A stretch of DNA of 42,811 nucleotides from Pholiota molesta (Eukaryota; Basidiomycota; Agaricomycetes; Agaricales; Strophariaceae): contig JACGCK010000320.1 of NCBI GenBank assembly GCA_014925825.1, positions 1 to 42,811 on the forward strand, in the 5' to 3' direction. Both the position numbers and the translations under genes were made by a program. Below the pieces are notes generated by a model that saw only the letters and a program-made list of their open reading frames with translations, was not told the origin of the DNA and did not search any database. Shown here one piece after another: positions 22,294-33,108 of the stretch (position 1 is the first letter of the stretch; each line of letters starts with the position of its first letter).

Positions 22294-23607
22294 TTATACA
22301 ATCTCTACTGACGGCGCAATTTCTTCTTTTTCCTCCTTTTTCTCCGGTACATTAACGATCTTGTCAATCGTTGCAAGAAGGCCAGCCCGCACTTCAGGTG
22401 CAGCATCTTGCTTCATCCTTTCTCTGCGCTCGGGTGTATCTTTTACAAATTCTGACACAGCCCTAGCTGTGCTCAGGAGCGGGACTGCCAGGAGAATCAG
22501 CGGGAATATCTGAAAATATTTAATGTAGCGTCCAATCATTCAGACTTCTAGCCCTCCTCACCTGTCCGAATTGCCATATTGAACCATCAGAGGGTGCGAA
22601 GTTGTTCTTGCGCACCGTTACCTCGGTAAATGCAATCCAGATGGCCAGCAAGGAGAATGAAATGAACCCCCAAAGGTAGTCTGCCTCGAAGTTTGCTTCT
22701 GGTGTGGCTTGAGCTTTCTGCAAAATGATATAAAAAAAGATTTGGTCATTAGTCAAATAAACAACGATACTCGATATATGACATACCAATTTTTTGATGT
22801 GTTCATGCTGCCGCGCAGCTTCTTGACGCTCTTCCTCGTTCCTGGGTTTCCTGAGAAGCATAAGAAGAAAGGCGAGAAAGAGTAATTTAAGGATTATTGG
22901 GATGAAAATCACAGAAAGGACAATCCCGTATGCTATGGCCAAGCCAATGAACCACTTGTTCGTTACTGTGTGTGTTCCAAAGATGAAAGCTCTCGCAGCA
23001 CTGTTGCAGTCTGGGTTGTCGCCGAAAGTTCTGTAGTGGTGGAAGAGTGCTAACGAGAAAGCCGCGTGGAGGATATACATAATGGATAAGGCCAGCATGT
23101 TAGGGATCAAGTCCCAATCGCTCGATTTAAGAGCGTTGTGGAGCTTATTCCGATTCTTCAATTTGTTACCGGCAATCATGAGGACGAAAAGTGGAATGAA
23201 GGTGAAGAACCAGGCGATAAGTCCGCTGTAATAAACACATCATCGTTAATGCGAGTAGCAAAATGATGCAATGGTATGATCAAGAACGGAACCGTACGCA
23301 CTCTTGTAAGCTGATTTGAGGATTGGCAGAAAAACCAAGCACGAGAGCTGCGACCATGACGGAAATGTTCATTATAACGAAGGGGAAAGATTGATCATAG
23401 ACTTTGTCGATATCAGGCGAGACCGTAAGGAAAACAACTGATCGATGTGAACGTGTTAATCGTGATATCGATGGGCTGGCTATTCATTGAGGACTTACTT
23501 GTGAGCAACGACTGAACATAGGTGGAAATGCGCACTCCAATTCCTGCAATATCAGTATTGAGAGGCGGACTGCCTGGGAATGGACATGTGAGGGCCGTAG
23601 ATGACAT
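22294..23607 (-). CDS. multi-pass membrane protein, paralog B (full length)
   Basis: This is the intact member of the tandem pair. I read exons on the minus strand as 23499-23607, 23302-23437, 22787-23225, 22562-22717 and 22294-22509, totalling 1056 nt and 351 aa. Hydrophobic segments include FVIMNISVMVAALVLGFS, GLIAWFFTFIPLFVLMIA, IMYILHAAFSLALF, a long segment in AIAYGIVLSVIFIPIILKLL, FISFSLLAIWIAF and IFPLILLAVPLL. Charged loops include RKPRNEEERQEAARQHEHIKKL. The cytoplasmic-looking tail is Glu/Lys-rich, ending EIAPSVEIV. No signal peptide is obvious. I know no function for this family; its position between two PARG genes may be chance. Confidence 0.87.
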
Positions 23608-23667
23608 GTTTTGTATGAGTGAGAGCGAGCAACCTGCAGGTGGATAGTCGTTTTATAGTTCCAGGCG

Positions 23668-23675
23668 TTTAAATA
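23668..23675 (-). promoter_or_regulatory. conserved TATA-like element, paralog B
   Basis: TATTTAAA on the minus strand lies about 61 nt upstream of the start codon of paralog B and matches the element upstream of paralog A. Confidence 0.5.
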
Positions 23676-23840
23676 TAGAGCTTTGGGCTATTGCACTCAC
23701 CTCATGTTGTCGTTCGTGACTCATGGACGTAATTAATTCATCATCTGATAGATCACGGATACAAACAACTTCCGTGGCCTGTCAGATCGATTTGATGAAC
23801 AGCCGCGAGGCTGAATAACATCCAGCTGGATAAGGTGTCA

Positions 23841-24202
23841 TTAGGCGCCCAGACATGAGCTGACGAAAATGATTTGGCCTTGAGGATACGGTGAGTAGTC
23901 ACCTATACCATTCACAACTGGGCTCAGGTCTATCTTTTTCACCAAATCTCGGATTAACCAGAGCAGAGCATCGGCCTTCAGAGGATATGGTCGATTGAAG
24001 ACCACGGCGATAACAGTCACTTCTTCAGCGCTAAGCTCGCAGGATATTTTTGTGATATTCGAGAGCGTGATCGTTATACCAGTGGGTCCCATTTCCATAA
24101 TCTCCGGTATCATCTCAGCCTTTACTAAGCTGGCAAGTCCAGTAGGTCCTATAAGAACGGTGGGAAAGCGTTTTCATCAACAACAGAAGCTTTGAGGTCC
24201 AT
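23841..24202 (-). CDS. hypothetical small protein, about 120 aa, one frame break
   Basis: A 90-codon frame (23841-24113) stays open upstream as GPTGLASLVKAE but lacks an ATG there. The ATG at 24202, opening MDLKASVVDENAFP, is one base out of frame. One extra base in the A run at 24165-24167 (T run on the coding strand) would join them into 363 nt, or 120 aa. The product has EMGPTGITITLSN, ISCELSAEEVTVIAVVFNRPYP and a C-terminal SSCLGA. I do not recognise the family. The frame break is of the same kind as others in this window and may be a sequencing error. Without that correction the internal Met at 24113 would give 90 aa. Confidence 0.5.
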
Positions 24203-24848
24203 ATGCGCGGAACCTTCACTTGATTGAGACTAACATCTCAGCAGAGCCGCACAGATACAAGCTTTTCGAGGACTCTATTAGGCGCCCATCCTCTTTGAGT
24301 ATTCCATGAGCTAGTTCTCATTCACACAGAAAGCATAAATTTATCGACGCCCGAGGAAGACATTCCCGCCTGGCAGCTTTGCTGACCACCAGTTGGGATG
24401 TGCTAGCGGCAGGTGTCTGTAGAAAAAAACAGTTCTGAATAATGAAAGAGCGGTATTGAGGACGATAGCCGTCCTACTATTTCCTTTCGCTCTTCAAGTT
24501 GTTGAAAGCCTGGAGCAGACATGACAGGTGGAGAGAGAAGGGTATAAGCAATTGACAGAAAGACCTGGAGTCGTGTTATGCGTCTTTACCAAGTCCAGTG
24601 AGGGGTATAGTTGTTGAAAGTTGACAGAATATTTTGATAGTTGGACCGTGTTGGAGGTTAAAGGTGAAAGACTATGTTGAAGGACAGTTGTGACGACAGC
24701 AAGACGACAGTGAACGTAACGCTTGTAACTTGCTTGTGACCAACTTGTGACTGGGTAAGGAATGAGCGGGCCGGAGTCGCCGGATGCACATTAGGAAATG
24801 ATCCCGTTTTCAAAAATTCACGACTCACCACCACCAACGCCACATACC
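24203..24848. other. intergenic, divergent promoter region before RPAC1
   Basis: This stretch separates the small minus-strand gene from the plus-strand RNA polymerase subunit gene. No coding frame, repeat or clear core promoter is seen. Confidence 0.4.
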
Positions 24849-26261
24849 ATGCCTGTTCAAGACTTCGATTCCCGTCGCCTTGTCGGGGTTCACGCGGAGC
24901 GTGTCAGCGATGTCTCCAGCAGAGACTTTCCCGGCCATTATCCGGGCGAAGACCACTCCTGGAACTTGGCAACATTTAAAAAGGTGCGTGAACAGTGTGT
25001 TCCGGCTTGCTCGTCTATGTGCTTAAGGACGCGTGGTGTTTTTTCTTTCTTTGGAAGTGCAGAACTTGAAGGTCAAGATTCAGAGATTATCAAAACATTC
25101 GGTGGACTTTGATATCGTTGGGGTGGATGCGTCAATCGCGAATGCGTTCCGGAGGATAATGATTGCTGAGGTAAGTTTTGTCCTGAATACGAACATGGCT
25201 GTCGACGACACTAATGTGAGCCTCTTCTCGCCGATCTTGTAGGTACCAACTGTATGTATAGAGCAAGTGTATGTCTGGAATAACACGACAGTTATCGTGG
25301 ACGAAATTCTATCACATCGGCTGGGTCTCGTACCTCTCAACATCGATCCCTCATTAATCAGCATGAAGGCAGGTAAGTTGATAGGTTCTTCCTCCTACTT
25401 TCGCTATAACATCTCATTTCATTATACCCTCACAGACATTGCCGATATGGCAACCGACCGCGACACCGTCGTCTTCAAAATCGACATCACCTGCGAACGA
25501 AATCCCAAAGCACCCAAAGGATCCACCAAACCCGAAGAAATGTACATCAACCACGAGCTACTATCCTCGCATATCAGATGGGACCCTGTAGGAGAACAAG
25601 AGGAGATTTTTGCAGGCTCCAGACCAGGGCCTACGAACGGGAACATCGTTCTAGCAAAGTTGCGGCCAGGACAGTCGGTGAACATGGAGATGCATGCGGT
25701 CAAAGGGGTGGGCAAGGACCACGCTAAATTCAGCCCTGTTGGTGCGTTGGTCCTATTCTCATTCCTATAATCATAAAACTCATCGCGCACAACGACCTTA
25801 GCCACTGCTTCCTACCGCCTCCTCCCCCACATCAAAATCAAACAACCGATCCCACCAGAACACGCCGAGAAGTTCCAGAAATGCTTCTCTCCAGGTGTAA
25901 TCAAAATCGACCCCGCAACACGCGAAGTAAGCGTCGACGAGGAGAAGGTGCGGAACGACACCGTCAGCCGTGAGGTTCTACGGCATCCAGAATTCGCAGA
26001 CAAAGTCGAACTGAGCAGAGTGCGGGATTACTTTTTATGTACGTGCCGCTACATTTTTTTTATAGTTTTGGACGCTGTTGACATTATATTGCTCCTCTTG
26101 CAGTCAATGTTGAAACGGAAAGCGCGTACGCTCCTGAAAGAATACTGCTAGAGTCGGTCAAGGTCATGCGAGAAAAGCTGTCTGTGATCAAGGCAGCAGC
26201 TGAGGCACTGCGGGAAAAAACTATGGCGGTGGATGGCGATGTGATGATGGAGGATGCATAA
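24849..26261 (+). CDS. RNA polymerase I and III subunit RPAC1 (AC40, POLR1C)
   Basis: This is the alpha-like subunit shared by RNA polymerases I and III, which pairs with AC19 to seed polymerase assembly in the nucleus. The alpha-family signature is clear in [21 protein letters not shown]. It is followed by [27 protein letters not shown] and the insert domain, and the C-terminal dimerisation part has [14 protein letters not shown]. Exons are 24849-24983, 25063-25170, 25243-25372, 25436-25741, 25802-26038 and 26104-26261, totalling 1074 nt and 357 aa, close to the fungal norm. The start at 24849 has a good ACCATGCC context; an in-frame ATG at 24798 would add 17 residues. It is a housekeeping gene placed between the membrane-protein paralogs and PARG paralog B. 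Confidence 0.95.
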
Positions 26262-26465
26262 AAATCTGCCTAACTTATTTTTTGAGAGTTGTACGTTGTC
26301 AACCTTTTCTTCAAGGCGATTGCAAGCTGATATTCGAGAGCAGATGATTATTATACTATACATGTATTGTTACAGAGGTTGGTATATTGGATGACCAATG
26401 AGCATAGCGTCAAAGATGAGTTCCTACATGCAAGTACATTTTTTACAAGGAAAAGTTCGTCCAAA

Positions 26466-28537
26466 TCAGATCGGCGCCGGCGGAGGCAGTGGTATCTTGT
26501 CGACTGTGATCTCAACAGGCGTGTCCGCAATCGAGGGCTCTACCGTAGGCTGTGCCTCAGGAATTTTGGCCTCCGACTCGACTATCGTCGTTATCGCGTC
26601 CGCCTGTTGAGTATCGGGTTCCGGAATGCCGGTATTTTCAACTGAATCCGTCGTCGAAGGTCCCTCGTTCCCTTCAAGAGCTTCGTTTGGGTTGACGAGT
26701 GCCGATGGCGTAGCTGCACTGGACTCAGGCTCATTGTCCAGTTCTTTGATATCCTCAGCCGTGGTAGCGGGTTCGTCAGCGTTTCCTCCGACATCATCCG
26801 CCTTGCCGTCCTGCACATCCTCCCCCTCATCGCTTTCATCACCATCCTCCCCCTCCTCCCCCTCCTCGCCACCCAGCACCGCACCCTGAAACACCTTCCT
26901 GAAATCCCGTATCGTCGGCTCGCCCAGGATCGCGAACACCACGCTCTCGAACACGCCGTGGAACGTGCCCTCGGGGCGCACGAGGAAGTCGAAGAAGATC
27001 CCAGCGATGACCTCGACGTTGTTCTGGAACACGCCCGTGCCGTAGGCGCCGAGCACGAGGTGCGCGGCGCGCCGCTTGTGGAAGAGGTACAGGAGGCGGC
27101 CGATGCGCTCGCGCATCTCATTGACGATGTCCTCGTCGGCCATGGCGAGGAGGGTCTTTATGGGGATGTGCTCTTGGGGCGGCGAGGGGATGCGCGGGGG
27201 ACTTGAGGTTGATGGTTCGGGTTGGGGAGCGTCTGGTTGGGTGGATGAGGTTTCTGGGAGAGGTTTCGAGGTGGGGGTCGGATCTAGTGGTACTGGTGCG
27301 CTTTGAGTGTTGGCAGACGCCACTGACGCCCAAGGGTTGGATTCATCTTGCTGCGTTTCCGCATGGTGGGGGTGCTCTTCGCTTGATCCTCCACCGTTGG
27401 TGCATCGAGTTCTTTCATTTCTACATCCGTCCCTTTGCTATCCTCGTCGAGTTGCATTTCATCTGGAGTAGTAACCTTGGCTTCTTCACCTGCCTTAACC
27501 CTGTCCTCTTCAGCCTTTCTTTTCTTCTCTTCGATTTTCAACCTCTCCTCTTCAGCCTTTCTTTTTTTCTCTTCGCTCTTCAACCTCTTCGAATTTTCCA
27601 GCAATATCTTTCTCTCCCTTTCCCTGTGCCTCCTTTTCTCGGCTTCTCGTTCTCGAGCCTCCTCTGCCGCCCGAACCCTGGCGCGGAGCAATCGCATATC
27701 CTCCTCCCATTGCAACTTTTGTCGCACCTCTCCTGCGTTGACGGCAGCAGAAGTGAGGACGTCTACGTCGATTGGCTTCTTCCAATGGCCTTTGTCATTG
27801 CGAATGAGGACGACGGCGGGAGAGTAGACCATCGCGTGGGTATAGTACGGGTTATCGGGATCCTCGGCATAATGTGCATAGAATTGAGTGGCGACGTCGG
27901 TGATTAGAGATGGATAGAGCGTGGAAGATCGTGCAATAGACTCCTCCTATATAAATACGTGTTATAGACAAAAGCAAAACGACGATAAGGCTCAAAATCG
28001 CACCTGCGCTTGAGCGCCGTTCATGAACCCGCCGCCGGGCTTCTTCGCAGAAGCGAAATTCAGCACGCCGATCGTTTTGTTCTCCACCTCGGGGTGGTCA
28101 TGAAGCATCCTATGCAGCTCCCGCGCGCCCGCCAGCGTCGAGTACTCCTTCATCAGGATCTTCGTCTCCTTCCTCGGCCCAAGGTCGGCCGTGGCCCAGC
28201 CCGCGATCTCTGCATCATCAGGGGCGTAGTATTCCGTGTTATCGTTGGTGTAGGTCATCTTCTCGAGGAGGTCGAACGGCTCGTCCGTGCCCGGGGGGAC
28301 GTACGAGCCCGAATCCAGCGTGTCCAGCGTCAGCTCGGCGAAATCGCGCAGCGCGTCGCGCGAGAGTTTGCCATGGGTGCCGCGCTGCTGTTGGCGCGAG
28401 CGGGAGGCGTAGGAGCCTTTCGAGCGCTGGGATTGGGAGGCGGCGGATCGGTAGCGGGAGGATGAGGACGGGCGTGTGTCGCGGTCGTCGTAGGTGAGCC
28501 AGCTGCCCGGCGGCTGGAAGTCGCGGGAGAGGTCCAT
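26466..28537 (-). CDS. microbial-type PARG (TIGR02452 family), paralog B
   Basis: This is a second poly(ADP-ribose) glycohydrolase-type protein, larger than paralog A. The GGG-X7-QEE signature is Gly168-170 to Gln178-Glu180 and is split by the only intron (27947-28003) between Gln178 and Glu179. Exon 1 is 28004-28537 and exon 2 is 26466-27946. After DVDVLTSAAVNAGEV comes a long charged coiled-coil-like insert rich in Glu, Lys and Arg (about 27400-27720), then a Pro/Ser/Thr-rich linker. The C-terminal catalytic part follows, with LVLGAYGTGVFQNNV, and an acidic tail. The frame breaks once, at the five-G run 27368-27372; one more base makes exon 2 1482 nt and the protein 671 aa. An upstream in-frame ATG at 28639 is a possible alternative start. 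Confidence 0.87.
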
Positions 28538-31022
28538 ATCTGCTCTGGAGGGTCTGGTTGTTGCGCCCGAGCGACAGAGCGTGTTAGAAATGATGTGGTC
28601 GTAGGCTGTATGAAGGAAATGGGTAACGCACAGATACATGGTGGTGGTAGGCTCGAGCTCTTGAGCTCAGCACTGCGGTTCTGGCTTGGATGACAGGGCC
28701 ACGAGTCGATGTCAAGATTAGTGATCGATGGCGCTGGCCAACTTTGACTGAACCTTACGGACTCCTGGGAAGTGTTCGGATGGGAAGAACTTGACGCGAA
28801 AGCTCAGATCCAGATGTTAGAGGTTGGAAAGCGAGAAACAGAAGCAAGGTAATAGTAACAAAATCAAATAAGCGCTGGGGGTCATGATCACAGTCCAGCT
28901 GTGTCTATTATTATTAGTGGGACCTCGATCAGTCCTATATGATAGAACATTGGATGTGGCTCTGAGTCGGTCAAGTTCATAGAAAAAAGAATCTGGTAAT
29001 GATATACCTGCAGGACTGCTCTGGGCTGCTTTACTTTGAAGATCTGTATTCTCCTGAACAATTGTGGATCAGTTCCGCGTGTCACGATGCAACTTATAAG
29101 CCTCAATCATTCAGAGCAGGTAATTTTCATTGTTGTAATTGTGTAAACAAGGTGCTCCATTTTTTTTATCATGTTGATGTTGCATTTAAGAGCTCTAGCC
29201 CTATAGACATGTGTTGAGTCCCAAGAGTCTTCGAGAGGTCAGTCAGGATTAGCCTGACAGGCAGGTTGAGACTTGATTTGTTTCATTGCCATCTTTTCAA
29301 CGCCCTTTCCAAGAGACTTGTCAATGTCAAAGAAAAGTCAATCTGAGGGATCTAAGCCGTCATGGCAATAGAATTCTGGAAACATTCGGAGGTGAATTAC
29401 TGATTAGGTATTAGTTTCCTTTTCTGGAAACTTTCTCGGCGTCATCCCTCGATTCACTAAAAGAACGACTCCTATGAATAGGACTCGTGATAAAGTGTAT
29501 ATTATATTATGCTCATGTAAATGTACGCTGGAAATGCTATTCTATATACGATCTATCTAATGAGTATAGCCAGATGGACGAGCGTCGAGCGATCAAAACA
29601 CGGTACCGACGATCATTGCTCATCAGTACTCTGAATCACAAATGCCGCCGGGAGGTTAGATAAAGATTCAAACCAAATTATAAACGTCATTGCAGCTTCA
29701 GCCACATGCAAAGCAGTTACAGGGGTAGCCGCAGAGAGGGGGCTGGAGGGTGGCAGTGGACAGACGAACGTTCCTCGTCAGTACTTCAGTACGCATCGCT
29801 TTCGAGTCTGCCCACTGGCCTGCGCTCGATCCGCGCCCTGCAGACTTGCTGCAGACATTCTTCCGTGGTGCGCCAGAGAGCTGACCCACATTCCTCACGA
29901 GGAAAGGGGCACGGCGGCAGGTAGTGGTGGATGGCGCACGCGGCACTGGTGAATGGACCAAGATTTGGCGGCGTTTTCTCTGCTGCTGTCGAAGTAGTCT
30001 GTATTAGGCAAGTTATGCTTGGCTAGGCTTGGCTTACTATGTATAAACCGGCGATCCAAACAGGCCCTTAATCACAGTATCTGGGCTCCCTCAATACCAG
30101 CCTACGCACAGTATTAAGAATTATAAGGAGCGCGCTACAATAAGATACTTTTCCACAGGCTCGAGTTGAAGATGTCTATCCAGATGCACGCGCATGGAAC
30201 GCTTTGAAAATATACCGGAGGGGTTCCTCCAAATACACTCAAATATGTGTACCAACTTGGAGATTTGTCTTCAGATATCAGAAAGAGATTCATTTAGCAG
30301 TGAACTCCGAAGAGGCGCTTCTCTGATTGCGATGATGATATGCGATCACAAGCGCATTCTAGTCAATTAGGTTTTGCAACATTCCAGCAAGTGCGTGTTT
30401 TTTTGGAGGCAAGCTTTATGCCCGCCGCTACGCATCTAAGGTGAGCGCAAAGTCTGTGTTCTATTACTTGGAGTTTAATTTCTAAACCATCACATACGCG
30501 CTTATTGGAGACGAGCATCTGAAGCGCTGCATACGCATTTACCAAGTAGGCAGACTACAGTGGAAAGCGATAAATGATAGTCGATCAACTTTCCATCTTC
30601 TCTAAGTGCACATGCGCAGACATGCGCTGGTTTGGAGATAAGCCTCTCAATCAGCACGCATGCCCAGTTTTAGGGAAGCCGCCTCTGCATCAGTGCACAT
30701 GCGCTTTTCTGAGGACATATATCTAGATTGCTCTAAATCAAATATCTATTATCTCTCCAAATCATTGCCATATGACCTTTTGGACCCCCGTCTCTAAATC
30801 AGCGCGATGAGGCGCGATCGCGCTTTTTTGGAGCCTGTGGCGTCTATTGTCCAAATCACTGCGCACGCGCTGTTCGATCTTTCAAATGTTCTCAATTGCT
30901 CCCAGCCGGTTCTGTAAGCGAGCTCGGCCTATTTATTCGAAACTACATATCTTCCTTTCCTTTTTCCAAGCATACCAAACACCCTCGTTCCCTGATTTCT
31001 AAATCTGAACTTTGACGATATC
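28538..31022. other. 2.5 kb intergenic, no clear gene
   Basis: No confident gene. Near 29700-29960 the minus strand has a Cys-rich reading (CAIHHYLPPCPFPREECG, and in another frame LCGYPCNCFACG), which could be a broken small secreted protein. From about 30300 a set of degenerate palindromic units approaches the P450 gene. A TATTTATT word at 30930-30937 is a weak candidate P450 core promoter. Confidence 0.45.
30300..30870. repeat. degenerate palindromic repeat array upstream of P450
   Basis: About seven loosely similar units share the pattern CTCTAAATCA, then a GCGCATGCGC-like core, then TTTTTTGGAG. The outer words CTCCAAA and TTTGGAG are inverted to each other, so each unit could fold as a hairpin. 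The clearest units are near 30600-30645, 30645-30690, 30690-30715 and 30790-30830. Confidence 0.45.
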
Positions 31023-33108
31023 ATGGGTGTTACACTGTTCGACATAGCGCTCCTGGTTCTCGGGCTTGTTCTGTTGAAGATAGCGTTGAAGCGACCGTCG
31101 GTCGCGCCTCTGCCTCCCGGACCGCGAAGATGGCCTCTTCTTGGAAATCTTCCGCAAATGCCGACTTCTCGGGAATGGCTTACCTTCGCAGACTGGGGCA
31201 AGAAATACGGTATGTTTTTTTCTATATATTTCTGTCAGGCCAGAATTCCCCTACCATGCTAATAATGTCGCGCTTCTCTAGGAAACATAGTTTCTGTTTC
31301 AATATTCGGACAAACCATGATCATCGTAAACTCAGCTCAAATGGCGATCGATATGCTCGAGAAAGAAGGCTCGATCTACTCTGACAGACCTCGACTGGAG
31401 ATGGGAGGCGAACTTGTGGGCTGGAAATCGTCGACTGTCCTCATTCCCTACGGAGACCGGTGCCGCAATCAGAGGAAACTCTTTCGTCAATGCATTGGGA
31501 CCGCAAGCGCGATGGCTAGGTTCCATCCCAGTGGCGAATTGGAAGCCCATAAATTCTTGAGACGTGTTCTGGCAACGCCCGATGACTTGGCCGGACATGT
31601 AAGACAGTAAGCTCACTATCACTATTCTGGCCTCAAAACCTTCCTGATAAATATATTCTCCTAGTACCGCCGGCGCTCTCATTCTCCGAATCGCGTATGG
31701 CTACAAAGTCAAGGAGAAAGACGATCCGTTCGTCAACACGGCCGATGTGGCTATGGAGCAATTCGGACTTTCTACCGCGCCTGGGGGCTTCCTAGTGAAT
31801 CTTGTTCCTGCTCGTAAGCTTCGTATTTGTTTTCTAATTAACTATAATCTATACTAAAAATCGCTATAATAAAGTCAAACACATACCTGCATGGTTCCCA
31901 GGAGCCGGTTTTAAGAAAACTGCAGTCGAATGGGCCGCAACACTGAATGAGATGGTGGAAGAGCCTTACCACTTTGTTAAGGAGCAAATGGTATGTGAAT
32001 TTTGTCTTGTCGTTATTGTGTCAAGCTAAACCCCTGTTTAGGCGTCCGGGACTCCTGAGCTCGAGGAGTCCTATACATCTCAACTACTTTCACAGCCAGG
32101 ATTGACCAAGGAACAAGAATATGATATCAAATGGTCGGCCGCAACGCTCCATGCTGGCGGCGCTGACACTGTACGTCTCTATCCCTTGTCCTCCACAACT
32201 TACCTCGTTCCTTAATTTCAAATTGCGCTTTAAGACGGTAGTTTCTATCAAAGTTTTCTTTTTGGCTATGGCCTTGAATCCGGAAGCGATGAAGAAGGCA
32301 CAAGAAGAGATAGATAGCGTCACAGGAAATGAACGGCTTCCTTGTTTTGAAGACAGGCCGAACTTGCCATATGTCAATGCCGTCCAACTTGAGGTCCTTC
32401 GGTGGCATACTATCGCACCTAATGGCATGTTTAACCTTCTAATTTTTGTTTTTGATGGAAGACTGATTACATGACCTTCAATCTCAGCGATTCCTCACCG
32501 TGTTACGGAGGACAACATTTTCAACGGTTACTTGATCCCAAAAGGATCCCTAGTCTTCCCCAACGTATGGTAGGTATTCAAACCTCCTCCGGTCTTACGT
32601 GCGCGAGTCTGACATGTATTAGGAAAATGATGCACGATCCGGCCGTCTACAAAGATCCTATGACCTTTAACCCCGAGCGGTTCTTGGGACCAAATGCAGA
32701 AACAGATCCGAAACTGGCAGTATTCGGATTTGGAAGAAGGTAAGTAATCATTCTCAAAATTTCTCATAACGTTGCCAAAAGCTCAACAATATCCACGGAA
32801 GAATTTGTCCAGGCAAGTGTTTTTCAACGATTTCGACTACATTTGTCTCTAACATGCATGCCATTAGGTCGAGTGATGGCGGATGCCTCGGTTTTTATGT
32901 CGATTGCCATGTCGTTGGCGGTGTTCAATATAGCCCCTCATAAGGACGAAGTACTTGTGCACGAGCAAATGCCGGGGACAGTCAGGTACTTTTCATTGGC
33001 TTTGAACTTCAGAGTCTATGGCTGATTCGCAATAGCCATCCCAAACCTTTCAAATTGTCTATCACCCCAAGATCGAACAAGGCTGTTGAACTAATTTTGG
33101 GTGATTAA
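31023..33108 (+). CDS. cytochrome P450 monooxygenase, microsomal
   Basis: This is an 11-exon class II-type fungal P450 of 498 aa. It has an N-terminal anchor ([19 protein letters not shown]) and Pro-rich hinge ([16 protein letters not shown]). The I-helix oxygen motif is AGGADTT, ExxR is EVLR near residue 355 and PERF is FNPERF near 410. The haem loop is FGFGRRICPG with Cys434. Exons are 31023-31209, 31282-31606, 31665-31813, 31875-31990, 32042-32170, 32235-32424, 32488-32569, 32623-32739, 32802-32812, 32868-32985 and 33036-33108, totalling 1497 nt. Exon 9 is only 11 nt and holds the haem cysteine. The introns 32425-32487 and 32813-32867 appear to use GC donors. It resembles the fungal O-methylsterigmatocystin-oxidoreductase-like clan, but the substrate cannot be told. 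Confidence 0.92.

Noticed and set aside
27203..27907. 234-codon plus-strand frame opposite PARG paralog B
   Set aside because: It is the antisense of the charged coiled-coil insert; the minus strand carries conserved PARG motifs on both sides.
2648..33108. A biosynthetic cluster linking the reductase and the P450
   Set aside because: They are 24 kb apart with housekeeping and unrelated genes in between, so the sequence gives no support for a joint pathway.
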